From BS150m-G50 sp964517435 (GTDB lineage: Bacteria; CAIWAD01; BS150m-G50), in the NCBI GenBank assembly GCA_964517435.1, contig CAZFEC010000003.1, positions 82,431-146,430 of the forward strand: a stretch of 64,000 nt of DNA, read 5' to 3'. A program made the translations under genes and the position numbers. Shown piece by piece: positions 27,211 to 35,843 of the stretch. Each line of letters opens with the position of its first letter. Positions within the stretch are counted from its first letter, which is position 1. The notes below the pieces were generated by a model. That model was not told where the DNA came from and searched no databases. It was given only the letters and a program-made list of their open reading frames with translations.

Positions 27211-27615
27211 ATGAAGAGTAGACGGGATGCGCGTGAACAGGCTGTCCAGATGCTCTATGCCCACGAGATGACCCGGATACCGATCGGGGACATCATCTCA
27301 CAGCACCTGAAGGACAGAAACAAGCAGTACCGTGAATTCACCGAACGGCTGGTACGTTCCACCGTCCGTCTGAAAGAGCGCCTGGACCTCATCATCCAGG
27401 ACAAGTCCCACCGTTGGGAGATCGAACGGATTGCGCTCCTGGATCGCATCATCCTGCGGCTGGCCATCTGCGAACTGCAGCAATTCGACGACATCCCCGC
27501 CAAAGTGACCATCAATGAAGCCATTGAGATTGCCAAGAAATTCTCGACGGAGAACAGCGGCAAATTCATCAACGGTATTCTGGACAATGTGAAGAAAGAG
27601 CTGGGCAAGGAGTAG
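27211..27615 (+). CDS. nusB: Transcription antitermination factor NusB
   Basis: NusB binds boxA RNA with NusE/S10 in rRNA antitermination. The 134-residue all-helical protein starts MKSRRDAREQAVQMLYAHE, the family opening, and ends with the conserved PAKVTINEAIEIAKKFSTENSGKFINGIL. I chose ATG 27211 because AAAGG at 27201-27205 lies at the right distance; the in-frame GTG at 27205 overlaps that site. The stop codon lies inside the terminator hairpin that follows. Confidence 0.95.
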   Translation: MKSRRDAREQAVQMLYAHEMTRIPIGDIISQHLKDRNKQYREFTERLVRSTVRLKERLDLIIQDKSHRWEIERIALLDRIILRLAICELQQFDDIPAKVTINEAIEIAKKFSTENSGKFINGILDNVKKELGKE

Positions 27616-27632
27616 CCATGGCTGCTCCTTCC
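27607..27632 (+). terminator. Hairpin overlapping the nusB stop
   Basis: AAGGAGTAGCC pairs with GGCTGCTCCTT (11 pairs, one G-T) with almost no loop, so the top would open to CATG. The stem includes the nusB TAG stop and is followed by a pyrimidine run. It is probably a terminator between nusB and tpiA. Confidence 0.5.
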
Positions 27633-27730
27633 CCCCGGCTCTGCCACGGTGGGAACCACTCCGCGCCCCCCTTTTTGCTTGCGGTATTGCAGCGGCTATT
27701 CTATTCTTAACGGATCAAAAAGGAGCAGAA

Positions 27731-28492
27731 TTGAGTTATCTGGTTGCTGGAAATTGGAAGATGCATACTACCGGCGGTGAAGCAGTGTCGACGGCCCGGC
27801 AGATCAAGATGAAAGCCGCCGCGCTGCAGCACACCGAGGTGCTGCTATGCCCGCCCTTTACGGCTCTGGCGTCGGTGGCGGAGGTGATCGACGGCGGCAG
27901 CGTGCAGCTGGGTGCCCAGAACATGCACTGGGAAGAGCAGGGCGCCTTCACCGGCGAGATCGCACCCGGCATGCTGACCGCGGCCGGTGCCGCCTGGGTA
28001 CTCATAGGTCATTCTGAACGACGTTCCCTTTTCGGCGAAACCGGGGAGACCGTCAACCTCAAGCTGAAAGCGGCTCTGCACTATAACCTGCGTCCGATCC
28101 TCTGTGTCGGAGAAACGCTGGAACAGCGGGAAGCCGACGCGGTACAGACGGTGCTGACGCAGCAGCTGCGGGAAGCGCTGCTGGGGATCACGGCGGAAGA
28201 TATGGCCAGGCTGACCATCGCTTACGAACCGGTCTGGGCGATCGGCACCGGCGTGGTAGCCACCACAGAACAGGCCGACGCCGCGCACCAGTTGATCCGG
28301 GACTGGCTGGACGAATCCTACTCTGCGGAAATTGCCGGGATGATGCGTATTCTCTATGGCGGTTCGGTCAAGCCGGATAACGCCGGCGACCTGTTCCGCT
28401 GCGAGAACATCAACGGCGCCCTGGTCGGCGGCGCCTCACTGAAGGCCGAGGACTTTGCTGCCATCTTCAATGCTGCCGAAGAGCTGAGTTAA
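27731..28492 (+). CDS. tpiA: Triose-phosphate isomerase
   Basis: TpiA interconverts DHAP and glyceraldehyde-3-phosphate in glycolysis and gluconeogenesis. The 253-residue protein has the substrate-binding GNWKMH near the N-terminus, the catalytic-His block IGHSERRSLFGE, the catalytic Glu in AYEPVWAIGTG, and the phosphate loop YGGSVKPDN with LVGGASLK. The TTG start at 27731 is supported by AAAAAGGAG eight bases upstream. It is followed by secG 33 bases later, an arrangement common in bacteria. Confidence 0.96.
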   Translation: MSYLVAGNWKMHTTGGEAVSTARQIKMKAAALQHTEVLLCPPFTALASVAEVIDGGSVQLGAQNMHWEEQGAFTGEIAPGMLTAAGAAWVLIGHSERRSLFGETGETVNLKLKAALHYNLRPILCVGETLEQREADAVQTVLTQQLREALLGITAEDMARLTIAYEPVWAIGTGVVATTEQADAAHQLIRDWLDESYSAEIAGMMRILYGGSVKPDNAGDLFRCENINGALVGGASLKAEDFAAIFNAAEELS

Positions 28493-28525
28493 CAGCTCCG
28501 GCAGCCAATCGAAAACGAGGACACG

Positions 28526-28954
28526 ATGTATTATTTTCTGCTGACACTTATCATCCTGACCGCCGCTATGTTGATGATTATCATTCTGATGCAGGCCTCC
28601 AAAGGAGGCGGTCTGTCAGGTGCTTTCGGCGCGATGGCCCAGTCCGATATGGCGGTTGGTACCCGGCAGGCGGCCAACATTCTTCATAAGGCCACCATCT
28701 GGCTGGTGACGATGTTCATGGTGCTGACCGTGGTTCTGGTCATCATCGAGTCACCCGGCACCCAGATGCCCAGGTCGATAACACAGGAACGCATGGGTGA
28801 AGCCGCTCCAGCCAGTGATGTGCTGTCCGGTATTCCCGCTGTGGAACCGCTGCAACCGGGCGAGCTGCCGACGGGACAACCGGCCGCGACGGAAGGCGCC
28901 ACCAGCGCTCCGGTCGAGAATCCGACGGAGCCGGTCGAAGAAACGACAGAATAG
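28526..28954 (+). CDS. secG: Protein translocase subunit SecG
   Basis: SecG is the small non-essential SecYEG partner that assists SecA-driven export. The 142-residue protein has two transmembrane helices (YFLLTLIILTAAMLMIIILMQ and IWLVTMFMVLTVVLVII) joined by the conserved cytoplasmic loop ASKGGGLSGAFG. The Pro/Glu/Thr-rich tail after residue 80 is longer than in the minimal family and low in complexity. The gene follows tpiA and precedes tRNA-Leu. Confidence 0.92.
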   Translation: MYYFLLTLIILTAAMLMIIILMQASKGGGLSGAFGAMAQSDMAVGTRQAANILHKATIWLVTMFMVLTVVLVIIESPGTQMPRSITQERMGEAAPASDVLSGIPAVEPLQPGELPTGQPAATEGATSAPVENPTEPVEETTE

Positions 28955-28974
28955 TCGAATTGTATGGGAATTTT

Positions 28975-29058
28975 GCCGAAGTGGTGAAATTGGTAGACAC
29001 GCTATCTTGAGGGGGTAGTGCTCGCAAGGGCGTGCCGGTTCAAATCCGGCCTTCGGCA
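28975..29058 (+). tRNA. tRNA-Leu (anticodon GAG)
   Basis: An 84-base tRNA. The 7-bp acceptor stem GCCGAAG/CTTCGGC pairs perfectly, with discriminator A at 29058. The D-arm contains AATTGGTAGAC. The anticodon stem CTATC/GGTAG encloses loop TTGAGGG with anticodon GAG at 29009-29011. A long variable arm (class II, as expected for Leu) precedes the T-arm GCCGGTTCAAATCCGGC. The CCA end is not encoded. It reads CUC/CUU Leu codons. Confidence 0.96.
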
Positions 29059-29061
29059 TTC

Positions 29062-29088
29062 AAGCCCCGGCCCAGTCGGGGCTTTTAT
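29062..29088 (+). terminator. Intrinsic terminator after tRNA-Leu
   Basis: AAGCCCCG (29062-29069) pairs perfectly with CGGGGCTT (29077-29084) over a 7-base loop and is followed by TTATTG. It starts four bases after the tRNA and probably ends the tpiA-secG-tRNA or tRNA-only transcript. Confidence 0.85.
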
Positions 29089-29691
29089 TGTAACAGACAT
29101 AGAACCGCTAATGGACGCGTTTTCGAACTAGAAACGGTTGAGTAAACCCGCACGCTGGTTCGCCTTGTGCCGTTTTCGACTGTGTGATACCTAAACGAGG
29201 TCAGCTGTTGTTCGCTTGCGACGCGCAGCGTTGCAGGCAGGCACTGGAATGAACGCGAATGATTGGTATGGGCAAACTGCGTTTCTGGGACTGAAGGGTG
29301 CAATAGATCCCGCTTGAATTCAAGCGAGAAAAATGTGCACGGCTCCACAATTAGCGTCCATTCTTGCGCCCTTTGCCACGCTGAAGCATGGCAAACGAAT
29401 GACATTGTGTTAGGCTTCAGACATCACTAAGTCGAAGAGTGGGCACAAGGCGAAGGAACCACTGGCGCCGTTCATATTATACTGGTTCGAATTCGCGCTT
29501 ATTCGCGGTTATATGAAAGTAAGTCTTGATTTGACACAGTATTTGGCGCGGGATTTGCTGGTTAACTGATTAGATCGTCAAGACATGCGCATTTTGCCGG
29601 AAGCACGCTTAAGTATGATGAAAAGAACGTGGATACTATCTAGTATAGATTTATACTGATGAATTGAATTCAACCTTTTGCGAGGAGAAAT
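29089..29691 (+). other. Gene-free, AT-richer stretch
   Basis: About 600 bases without a credible gene. Composition is visibly less GC-rich than the flanks. There is a 9-base inverted repeat (AATGGACGC near 29109, GCGTCCATT near 29353). An exact TTGACA lies at 29531 without a convincing -10. AGTATA-gatt-TATACT (29642-29657), a small palindrome 35 bases before the next gene, could be an operator or part of a promoter. A near match GTGATACC lies at 29184. A reading frame on the minus strand here has no recognisable features. Confidence 0.4.
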
Positions 29692-30741
29692 ATGCGGACC
29701 AAGCTACTGTCACTCCTAATCCTGCTGTCACTGGCGATATTGGCGCTGGGTGCCGTTACGGCGGAGGATATCCAGAACACCGAAACGGAATTACGCGATC
29801 TGATCCAGAGGATGGAAACCGATCCGGACAACTACGATCTCTACAAGGCGCAGTATGACGAGCTCAAAGCGCAATATGATGAGATGAAACGGGAATTCGC
29901 CCTGGAGCAGGCTGAGGATAAACAGCAGGTCCTCTGCATGAGCAAATACAATGACGCCAATTCGGCGCTGCGACTGCGCCAGTACGACCAGGCGCTGGCG
30001 CTGCTGAATGAAGCCATCGATGGTTGTCCCGAGATGGGGCAGCTCTACCTGGGGCGCGCAATCGCCAAAAAGGGCAACAGCGACTACCAGGGCGCCGAGG
30101 CGGATTACCTGCAGGCGATCGAACTGAGTGAAAACTGTGCCACGCTGGCCAACTACAATCTCGGTACGCTTTACCTCAATAATCTCAATCGTGCCGAAGA
30201 AGGCATCGGGCGCCTGCGCCAGGCTACCAGCTGCGATTCAACCTACCACAAGGCCTGGTACCAGCTGGGTAAGGCGATGCTGGAGAAGAACCGCAAGAGT
30301 CAAGCCGCTGGCTACTTCGAACGTGCCTTCAAACTCGAACCCGCCTATACCCAGGCGGCAATTGAGCTGGCCACGCTGCAGATGGAGACCAGCTGCCAGA
30401 CCGCCATCGGCACGCTGGTACGCGCCAGCCAGGACGCCAAGGCCAGTGTAAAAGCGCAGCTCTACCAGCTGCTGGCCAAGGCTTACAACAACTGCGGACA
30501 GTCGGACAATGCGATCCAGGCCGCTGACAGCGGGATCGGTTTCGTCGCCAAGCTGCGTCGGAACAAGTCATACATCAAGGGTGGCCTTTACTGGGAAAAA
30601 GCGCGCGCGCTGCAGGCGCAGGAACGTTGGCAGGAAGCGGTCGACGAACTGCGCGAAGCTGCTCGTTCCCGCGAGTGGCGTCAGAACGCCGAGTATGAAA
30701 TCGAAAAACGGATCAAGAAGGACCATCCGGAAGTCAACTGA
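29692..30741 (+). CDS. Exported TPR-repeat protein
   Basis: A 349-residue protein with a signal peptide (LLSLLILLSLAILALGAVTA, cleavage near residue 24). A coiled-coil-like charged helix follows (about 27-75: TETELRDLIQRMET, YDELKAQYDEMKREF). Then come at least four TPR units: ALRLRQYDQALALLNEAIDGCP, YLGRAIAKKGNSDYQGAEADYLQAIEL, AWYQLGKAMLEKNRKSQAAGYFERAFKLEP, and a last pair near 300. GAGGAG precedes the ATG. It is probably a periplasmic scaffold of unknown partner. Its stop overlaps the next start (ATGA), which couples it to the CMD-fold gene. Confidence 0.8.
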   Translation: MRTKLLSLLILLSLAILALGAVTAEDIQNTETELRDLIQRMETDPDNYDLYKAQYDELKAQYDEMKREFALEQAEDKQQVLCMSKYNDANSALRLRQYDQALALLNEAIDGCPEMGQLYLGRAIAKKGNSDYQGAEADYLQAIELSENCATLANYNLGTLYLNNLNRAEEGIGRLRQATSCDSTYHKAWYQLGKAMLEKNRKSQAAGYFERAFKLEPAYTQAAIELATLQMETSCQTAIGTLVRASQDAKASVKAQLYQLLAKAYNNCGQSDNAIQAADSGIGFVAKLRRNKSYIKGGLYWEKARALQAQERWQEAVDELREAARSREWRQNAEYEIEKRIKKDHPEVN

Positions 30742-31421
30742 TGACCCGACTGGCTGAATTGATCCAACTGGCTCACGAGACTCCACCGGCGGTGGAGTCT
30801 TTTTTTCTCCCTATGCTGGCGCAGGCGAACATCCGCCAGGCGACGAAAGAGTTCCAACAGCTCCTGGAAGCAGCCCGCGATTCAGGGGTTACACGCCCGG
30901 CCGTCGTCGAGACGCTGTTACAGTGCTGCCTGTTTGACGGTTATCCCGCCGCGCTGGAGGGAATGCAGCGCCTGGCCGCGCTCTGGCCGCAGCCGGGAAG
31001 GCTACTGGAAGAATACTCCGCGGAGCAGCTGACGGAATGGCGAAAGCGGGGTCTGCGACTCGTCCGCCGTATTTACGCCGGCCAGACCAACAAGCTGATC
31101 GCAAACATCAACGAACTTTCACCCGACCTGGCCAACTGGTTTCTGGTCGAGGGCTACGGCCGGGTACTCTCCCGGCCGGGGCTCTCCGCGGAGGTCAGGG
31201 AGCTGATCACCGTCGCCATTCTGCTCTGGAAGGGCTACCCCCGGCAGTTGCTCTCGCATCTGCTCGGTGCGCTGCGGGTGGGAGTGGCGATCGCTTTGCT
31301 GGAACAGGTGGTGCGCCTGTGCGACGTGCAGTCGGAGAGCGTGCGTGAGCAGGCCCTGGAGTGGTGCCGACGCTATGAAACCGAGGCTGCTGGTGCCGAT
31401 CTGACCGGAGAGGCGTCATGA
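30741..31421 (+). CDS. Carboxymuconolactone-decarboxylase-fold protein
   Basis: A 226-residue all-helical protein. The C-terminal block LSAEVRELITVAILLWKGYPRQLLSHLLGALRVG matches the CMD/AhpD-like signature, but the AhpD CxxC redox pair is absent. The N-terminal half has PAVVETLLQCCLFDGYPAALEGMQRL, which looks like a second degenerate CMD unit. The family includes decarboxylases, peroxidase partners and many uncharacterised proteins, so no reaction is assigned. ATGA overlaps occur with both the TPR gene upstream and mnmA downstream. Confidence 0.65.
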   Translation: MTRLAELIQLAHETPPAVESFFLPMLAQANIRQATKEFQQLLEAARDSGVTRPAVVETLLQCCLFDGYPAALEGMQRLAALWPQPGRLLEEYSAEQLTEWRKRGLRLVRRIYAGQTNKLIANINELSPDLANWFLVEGYGRVLSRPGLSAEVRELITVAILLWKGYPRQLLSHLLGALRVGVAIALLEQVVRLCDVQSESVREQALEWCRRYETEAAGADLTGEAS

Positions 31422-32488
31422 GCCGGCCCCGGGTCGTGGTGGCGCTCTCAGGCGGTGTGGACAGCGCGGTAGCGGCGGCGTTGCTCCAGAAGGAGGGCTA
31501 CGCTGTCCTTGGCGTAACCCTGCGCCTCTGGGATGCTGAAAAACCAGGCACTTCTGAAAACGACTCCGCAGCAGCAGCGGCGGACATCTGCCGTCGGTTG
31601 AATATCGAACACCAGCTGCTGGACCACCGCCGCGAATTCCACGCCGCCATCATCGAGGATTTCGCCCGCGAGTATCTGCGGGGGCGCACCCCCAATCCCT
31701 GTGTGCTCTGCAATCGTGAGATCAAGTGGCGGCTGCTGCTGGAGCATGCCGAACGCATCCACGCCGAATACATCGCCACCGGTCACTACGCGCGGCTGCT
31801 GTGGCCTGATGGAGAACCGCGACTCGCGGCGGCGCTGCACGGTGCCAAGGATCAATCATACGCCCTCTGGAATCTGCCGCGCCGCTATCTGGCGCGAACG
31901 CTGCTGCCCCTGGGTGACCTGGACAAGACCGCCATCCGCCGTCTGGCCGCGGAGTTGAATCTGCCGGTGCATGACCGACCGGAAAGTCAGGACATCTGTT
32001 TCGTTCCGGATGGGGATTACCGCGGTTTCCTGGCAGCGCATTTTACGGAGCGAATGAAATCACTCCCTCCCGGTCCTCTCCTGGACCGGCAAGGCAATAG
32101 GGTGGGAAACCACCGGGGGATTGCCTATTATACTATCGGCCAACGTAAGGGTCTGGGTGTAGCACTGGGAGCACCGCACTTCGTCAGTGCGATCGATCCC
32201 GGCGACAACACCATCACGATTACTCCCGGCGAAGGGCTCTGGCGGCAAGGCCTGATAGCGCATCGCGCCAACTGGCTGATTGAGGCGCCGCGCGAACCGC
32301 TGACGGCGCAGGCCCGTATCCGCTATCACGATGAGGGTGCTCCCTGCCGGGTTGTTCCCCGGGAGGAGGATAGCTTCGAGGTCAGATTCGCGGAACCGCG
32401 CCGGGCGATTACACCCGGCCAGTCGGTGGTGTTATACGACGGAGATCTGCTGTTGGGTGGAGGCATAATCGGAGAGAGCTGTGAGTAA
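31418..32488 (+). CDS. mnmA: tRNA-specific 2-thiouridylase
   Basis: MnmA thiolates U34 of tRNA Lys/Glu/Gln using ATP and a sulfur donor. The 356-residue protein has the PP-loop SGGVDS at residues 11-16, the first catalytic Cys in NPCVLCNREIKW (Cys98), and the second in the DICFVPDGDY block. IGQRKGLGVA and the C-terminal beta-barrel are as expected. ATGA overlap with the upstream gene, and an 8-base overlap with panB. Confidence 0.96.
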   Translation: MSRPRVVVALSGGVDSAVAAALLQKEGYAVLGVTLRLWDAEKPGTSENDSAAAAADICRRLNIEHQLLDHRREFHAAIIEDFAREYLRGRTPNPCVLCNREIKWRLLLEHAERIHAEYIATGHYARLLWPDGEPRLAAALHGAKDQSYALWNLPRRYLARTLLPLGDLDKTAIRRLAAELNLPVHDRPESQDICFVPDGDYRGFLAAHFTERMKSLPPGPLLDRQGNRVGNHRGIAYYTIGQRKGLGVALGAPHFVSAIDPGDNTITITPGEGLWRQGLIAHRANWLIEAPREPLTAQARIRYHDEGAPCRVVPREEDSFEVRFAEPRRAITPGQSVVLYDGDLLLGGGIIGESCE

Positions 32489-33290
32489 AGAAGGCAAACT
32501 GGACAAGATTACCGTTCCCCATTTCCGCCGGCTCAAAAAAGACGGTGAAAAGATCGTGGTGCTTACCGCCTATGACGTGCTTTTCGCCGCACTCGAGGAT
32601 GAGGCCGGTGTCGATTGTATCCTGGTCGGCGATTCCGTCGGGATGGTGTTCGCCGGTCACGCCAACACGCTGCCGGTGACGCTGGATGAGATGATCTACC
32701 ACACCCGGGCCGTGAAGCGAGGTGTGCGGCGGGCGCTGCTGGTGGCGGATATGCCGTATCTCACCTTCCAGATATCGCCCACGGAAACCCTGCGCAACGC
32801 AGGCCGCCTGCTGCAGGAGGGGGGCGCCGAGGCCGTCAAAATCGAGGGGGCGTACTGCGAAACGGTGGAGGCACTGGTCGCCGCCGGCATCCCGGTAATG
32901 GGCCATCTCGGTCTGACGCCGCAGTCGATCCATAAGTTCGGCGGCTACTCGCTGCGCGGCAAAGGGGAGCGGGAACGCCAGTGGATTCTGCAGGCCGCGC
33001 GGGACCTGGAGAACGCCGGCTGTTTCTCGATTGTACTGGAGAAGATCCCCGCCGGGCTTGCCGCTGAAATCACCGACGCGCTCAACATTCCGACTATCGG
33101 TATCGGCGCGGGTCCGGAATGCGACGGACAGGTACTGGTCAACTACGACATGCTGGGGTTGTTCGAAGAATTCCAGCCCCGTTTCGTCAGACGCTATGCC
33201 GAGCTGGCCGCGGCTGTACGGGAGGCGGTCGGAAACTATGTGCGGGACATCAAAGCGGGTGACTTCCCCGGCCGGGAAGAAAGCTTTTAA
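32481..33290 (+). CDS. panB: 3-methyl-2-oxobutanoate hydroxymethyltransferase
   Basis: PanB makes ketopantoate from ketoisovalerate and methylene-THF, the first step of pantothenate synthesis. The 269-residue TIM barrel shows VLTAYDVLFAALEDEAGVDCILVGDS, GGAEAVKIEG, PVMGHLGLTPQS and the C-terminal IGIGAGPECDGQVLV. The GTG start at 32481 lies within the end of mnmA. It overlaps panC by one base, forming a panBC unit. Confidence 0.96.
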   Translation: MSKEGKLDKITVPHFRRLKKDGEKIVVLTAYDVLFAALEDEAGVDCILVGDSVGMVFAGHANTLPVTLDEMIYHTRAVKRGVRRALLVADMPYLTFQISPTETLRNAGRLLQEGGAEAVKIEGAYCETVEALVAAGIPVMGHLGLTPQSIHKFGGYSLRGKGERERQWILQAARDLENAGCFSIVLEKIPAGLAAEITDALNIPTIGIGAGPECDGQVLVNYDMLGLFEEFQPRFVRRYAELAAAVREAVGNYVRDIKAGDFPGREESF

Positions 33291-34174
33291 TGTCCCCGGA
33301 GCGCATCACGCAGCCGGACGTCATGCAGCAACGCGCCGCCGCGATGCGGCAGCAGGGTCTCCGGATCGGCCTGGTGCCGACCATGGGGTATCTGCATGAG
33401 GGTCACCTCTCTCTGATGCGTCAGCTGCGCCCGCTGGTGGACCGGCTGCTGGTGTCGATCTTCATCAATCCGACTCAATTCGGAACGGGTGAGGATCTTG
33501 AGCGCTACCCGGTAGACCTGGAGCGCGACAAGCAGCTCTGCGCCGAGGTCCCGGTCGACCTCCTCTTCATCCCCACCGTTTCCGCCATGTATCCCGACGG
33601 TTACGCCAGCTACGTGGAATTCAACCGCTACAGCGATCTGCTCTGCGGCGACTCCCGGCCCGGCCATTTTCGCGGTGTCGGTACCGTCGTGCTTAAACTG
33701 TTCCAACTCTGCCAGCCGCATCTGGCCGCCTTCGGCTGCAAGGATGCTCAGCAGCTTTTCCTGATCAAGCGGATGGTGGCTGATTTCAACCTGCCGGTCG
33801 AGGTGGTGGAGGGACCGACGGTCCGCGAACCGGACGGGTTGGCGCTGTCCTCCCGCAACAGCTTCCTGCAGGGCGAGCAGCGGGAGCAGGCGCTGGCACT
33901 GAGCCGGGTGCTGCGGGCACTTCACACCAATATCGAACGGGGAGAAAGTGATGCAAACAACCTGCAACGCCGGGCAACGGAAATGTTGCGGGAGTATCCC
34001 GGCTTCGAACTCGAGTACCTGGCGTTTCACTCCTGGCAGACGCTGGCGGCGCTGACGGAGGTGGACTATCCGATGCTGATCGCCATCGCCGGCCGGGTCG
34101 GTGGAACCCGTCTGATCGACAATCTGATCCTCACCGGTACGGAAGCGGACCGGGAGGAGTGGCTGCAAGTATAA
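33290..34174 (+). CDS. panC: Pantothenate synthetase
   Basis: PanC ligates pantoate and beta-alanine with ATP. The 294-residue protein has the HIGH-like VPTMGYLHEGHLSLM near residue 28, SIFINPTQFG, FRGVGTVVLKLFQ and the KMSKS-equivalent region LALSSRNSFL. It follows panB directly, its ATG overlapping the panB stop. panD is not in the window. Confidence 0.96.
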   Translation: MSPERITQPDVMQQRAAAMRQQGLRIGLVPTMGYLHEGHLSLMRQLRPLVDRLLVSIFINPTQFGTGEDLERYPVDLERDKQLCAEVPVDLLFIPTVSAMYPDGYASYVEFNRYSDLLCGDSRPGHFRGVGTVVLKLFQLCQPHLAAFGCKDAQQLFLIKRMVADFNLPVEVVEGPTVREPDGLALSSRNSFLQGEQREQALALSRVLRALHTNIERGESDANNLQRRATEMLREYPGFELEYLAFHSWQTLAALTEVDYPMLIAIAGRVGGTRLIDNLILTGTEADREEWLQV

Positions 34175-34195
34175 ATGGGAGAATAACGGAGAAAT

Positions 34196-34933
34196 ATGCG
34201 ACCTCTCGGAATCGTAATCCTCGCGGCGGGGAAGGGCACCCGCATGAAGTCAGACCTGGCCAAGGTTCTGCATCCTCTGGCCGGGAAACCGCTGATCCAC
34301 TATGTGATCGAACAGACGCGCGATTGCCGTCCGGACAAGACCGTCGCCGTCATCGGCCACCAGAAGGAGGCGGTGCGCGCGGTGCTGGCCGACTACGCCG
34401 TCGAAACCGCGCTGCAGGAGCCGCAGCTGGGAACCGGTCACGCCGTTCAACAGGCGGAACCGCTTTTCACCGGCTTTGCGGGCGACATCCTGGTTCTCTC
34501 CGGTGATGTGCCGCTGTTGCGACGCGAAACCGTCAACCAGCTTGTACAGGAACATCGCGCCGCCGCCAGCGCCATCACAGTGCTGACCGCCGTACTGGAA
34601 GATCCCAGCGGCTACGGGCGGGTGATCCGCGACGCGGACGGTTCGGTGCTGAAAATCGTCGAGCACCGTGACGCTGCGCCCGCGGAGCTGGAAGTGAGTG
34701 AAATCAATACCGGCATCTATCTCTTCCGCAGCGACCTTCTGTTCGAGCAGCTGCGGGCCTTGCGTCCCGATAACGTGCAGGGTGAATACTATCTGACCGA
34801 TGTAGTCAAAGCAGCGGTGAAAGCCGGCTTGCCGGTAAAGGCGGTGGTGGCACCCGATCCCCTCGAAATCCAGGGCGTCAACACCGTGGAGCAGCTGCAG
34901 GCGATGGAACGGGAATACCTCGCGCGGGTATGA
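34196..34933 (+). CDS. Stand-alone GlmU-type N-terminal uridylyltransferase
   Basis: A 245-residue protein equal to only the pyrophosphorylase half of GlmU. The nucleotide loop ILAAGKGTRMKSDLAKVLHPLAGKP is at 8-32, LGTGHAV near 81, LSGDVPLL near 102, GYGRVIRD near 140 and the Asn/Glu block SEINTGIY near 173. The whole left-handed helix (acetyltransferase) half is missing, and the gene ends cleanly with no remnant before the convergent neighbour. It would make UDP-GlcNAc from GlcNAc-1-P. The acetyltransferase step could come from the GlmU-like protein at 3166-4356. It follows panC by 21 bases. Confidence 0.85.
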   Translation: MRPLGIVILAAGKGTRMKSDLAKVLHPLAGKPLIHYVIEQTRDCRPDKTVAVIGHQKEAVRAVLADYAVETALQEPQLGTGHAVQQAEPLFTGFAGDILVLSGDVPLLRRETVNQLVQEHRAAASAITVLTAVLEDPSGYGRVIRDADGSVLKIVEHRDAAPAELEVSEINTGIYLFRSDLLFEQLRALRPDNVQGEYYLTDVVKAAVKAGLPVKAVVAPDPLEIQGVNTVEQLQAMEREYLARV

Positions 34934-34940
34934 GGCGTTT

Positions 34941-35843
34941 CTATTTGTGCGACCGGAACAGGTCGCGCATGAAGTGGCTGACCAGGGCGGGATTCTCCTG
35001 CAGCCTGCGTGTCGAGTAGGCGAACCAGGCCCGGCCGAAGGGAACGTACACCCGCAGGCGGTGTCCCGCCGCGATGATGCGTCGTCGTAGATCCGGCAGA
35101 ACTCCCAGCAACATCTGGAACTCATACTGCTCCGGCTGCAGCTGCAGCTCTTCGACCAGACGGATCGATCTCTCCACCAGCCAGTTGTCATGCGTGGCGA
35201 TCCCGACGTAGCAACCACCCTCCAACAGGATTCTCAGCACGGTCATGAAACCGTCCCGGATATCCTGCCGGCATTGGAACGCGAGGTCGGGAGGCTCCTG
35301 GTAGATGCCTTTGCAGAGGCGGACATTGGCACCTGCGGCCGCCAGGCGCCGGGCGTCCGCTTCCGTACGTCGCAGATAGGATTGTATCACGATCCCGGTG
35401 CGGGGGTATTCAGCCAGCAGGGCCTCGTAGAGTGCTAACTCGCTGTCGGTGAGTGCGGAATCTTCCATGTCGATGCGGATGAAGTTGTCGGTGGGAGCTG
35501 CGGCCGCGGCGATCCGGCGGAAGTTGTTCAGCGCGCCGGCGGGGTCCAGCAACAGCCCCATCTGGCTTGGTTTTACCGACACATTAGCATCCAGCTGCTC
35601 GCACGCGATTTGCTGCAGTACCTGCTCGTAAAGAGCGGCATATCCTTCCGCTTCCGCCAGCGACTCGATATGCTCGCCCAATACGTCGAGCGTGATCATA
35701 CAGCCTTCCGCCATCAGCTTACGTGATACATTCACGGCATCGGCGATCTCTTCACCCGCGATATAATGCCGCGAGAAGAAGCCCACCAGGCGGGTGGGAA
35801 ACAGCGGTAATGTCCTGGCGATAAACTGGTTGAGAAGCTGCAT
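34941..35843 (-). CDS. putA-like: Proline dehydrogenase
   Basis: A 300-residue FAD-dependent proline dehydrogenase of the short monofunctional type, oxidising proline to P5C with electrons passed to quinone. From ATG 35843 it reads MQLLNQFIARTLPLFP, the usual family start. A GTG at 35876 would add 11 residues and seems less likely. Later blocks include VSVKPSQMGLL, IRIDMED, LCKGIYQEP and the C-terminal signature LRVYVPFG...YSTRRLQEN that binds proline. It is convergent with the GlmU-N gene, 7 bases apart. Two GTGATACA octamers lie in it, in opposite orientations (35383 and 35723). Confidence 0.92.
   Translation of the reverse strand: MQLLNQFIARTLPLFPTRLVGFFSRHYIAGEEIADAVNVSRKLMAEGCMITLDVLGEHIESLAEAEGYAALYEQVLQQIACEQLDANVSVKPSQMGLLLDPAGALNNFRRIAAAAAPTDNFIRIDMEDSALTDSELALYEALLAEYPRTGIVIQSYLRRTEADARRLAAAGANVRLCKGIYQEPPDLAFQCRQDIRDGFMTVLRILLEGGCYVGIATHDNWLVERSIRLVEELQLQPEQYEFQMLLGVLPDLRRRIIAAGHRLRVYVPFGRAWFAYSTRRLQENPALVSHFMRDLFRSHK

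Noticed and set aside
29085..29405. 106-codon minus-strand frame in the gene-free island
   Set aside because: No ribosome site, no domain, no signal peptide and composition unlike neighbouring proteins. I leave it as non-coding.
29395..29425. GTTAGGC near 29410, resembling an integron attC core (GTTRRRY)
   Set aside because: No matching inverse core (RYYYAAC) at suitable distance, no cassette array and no integrase.
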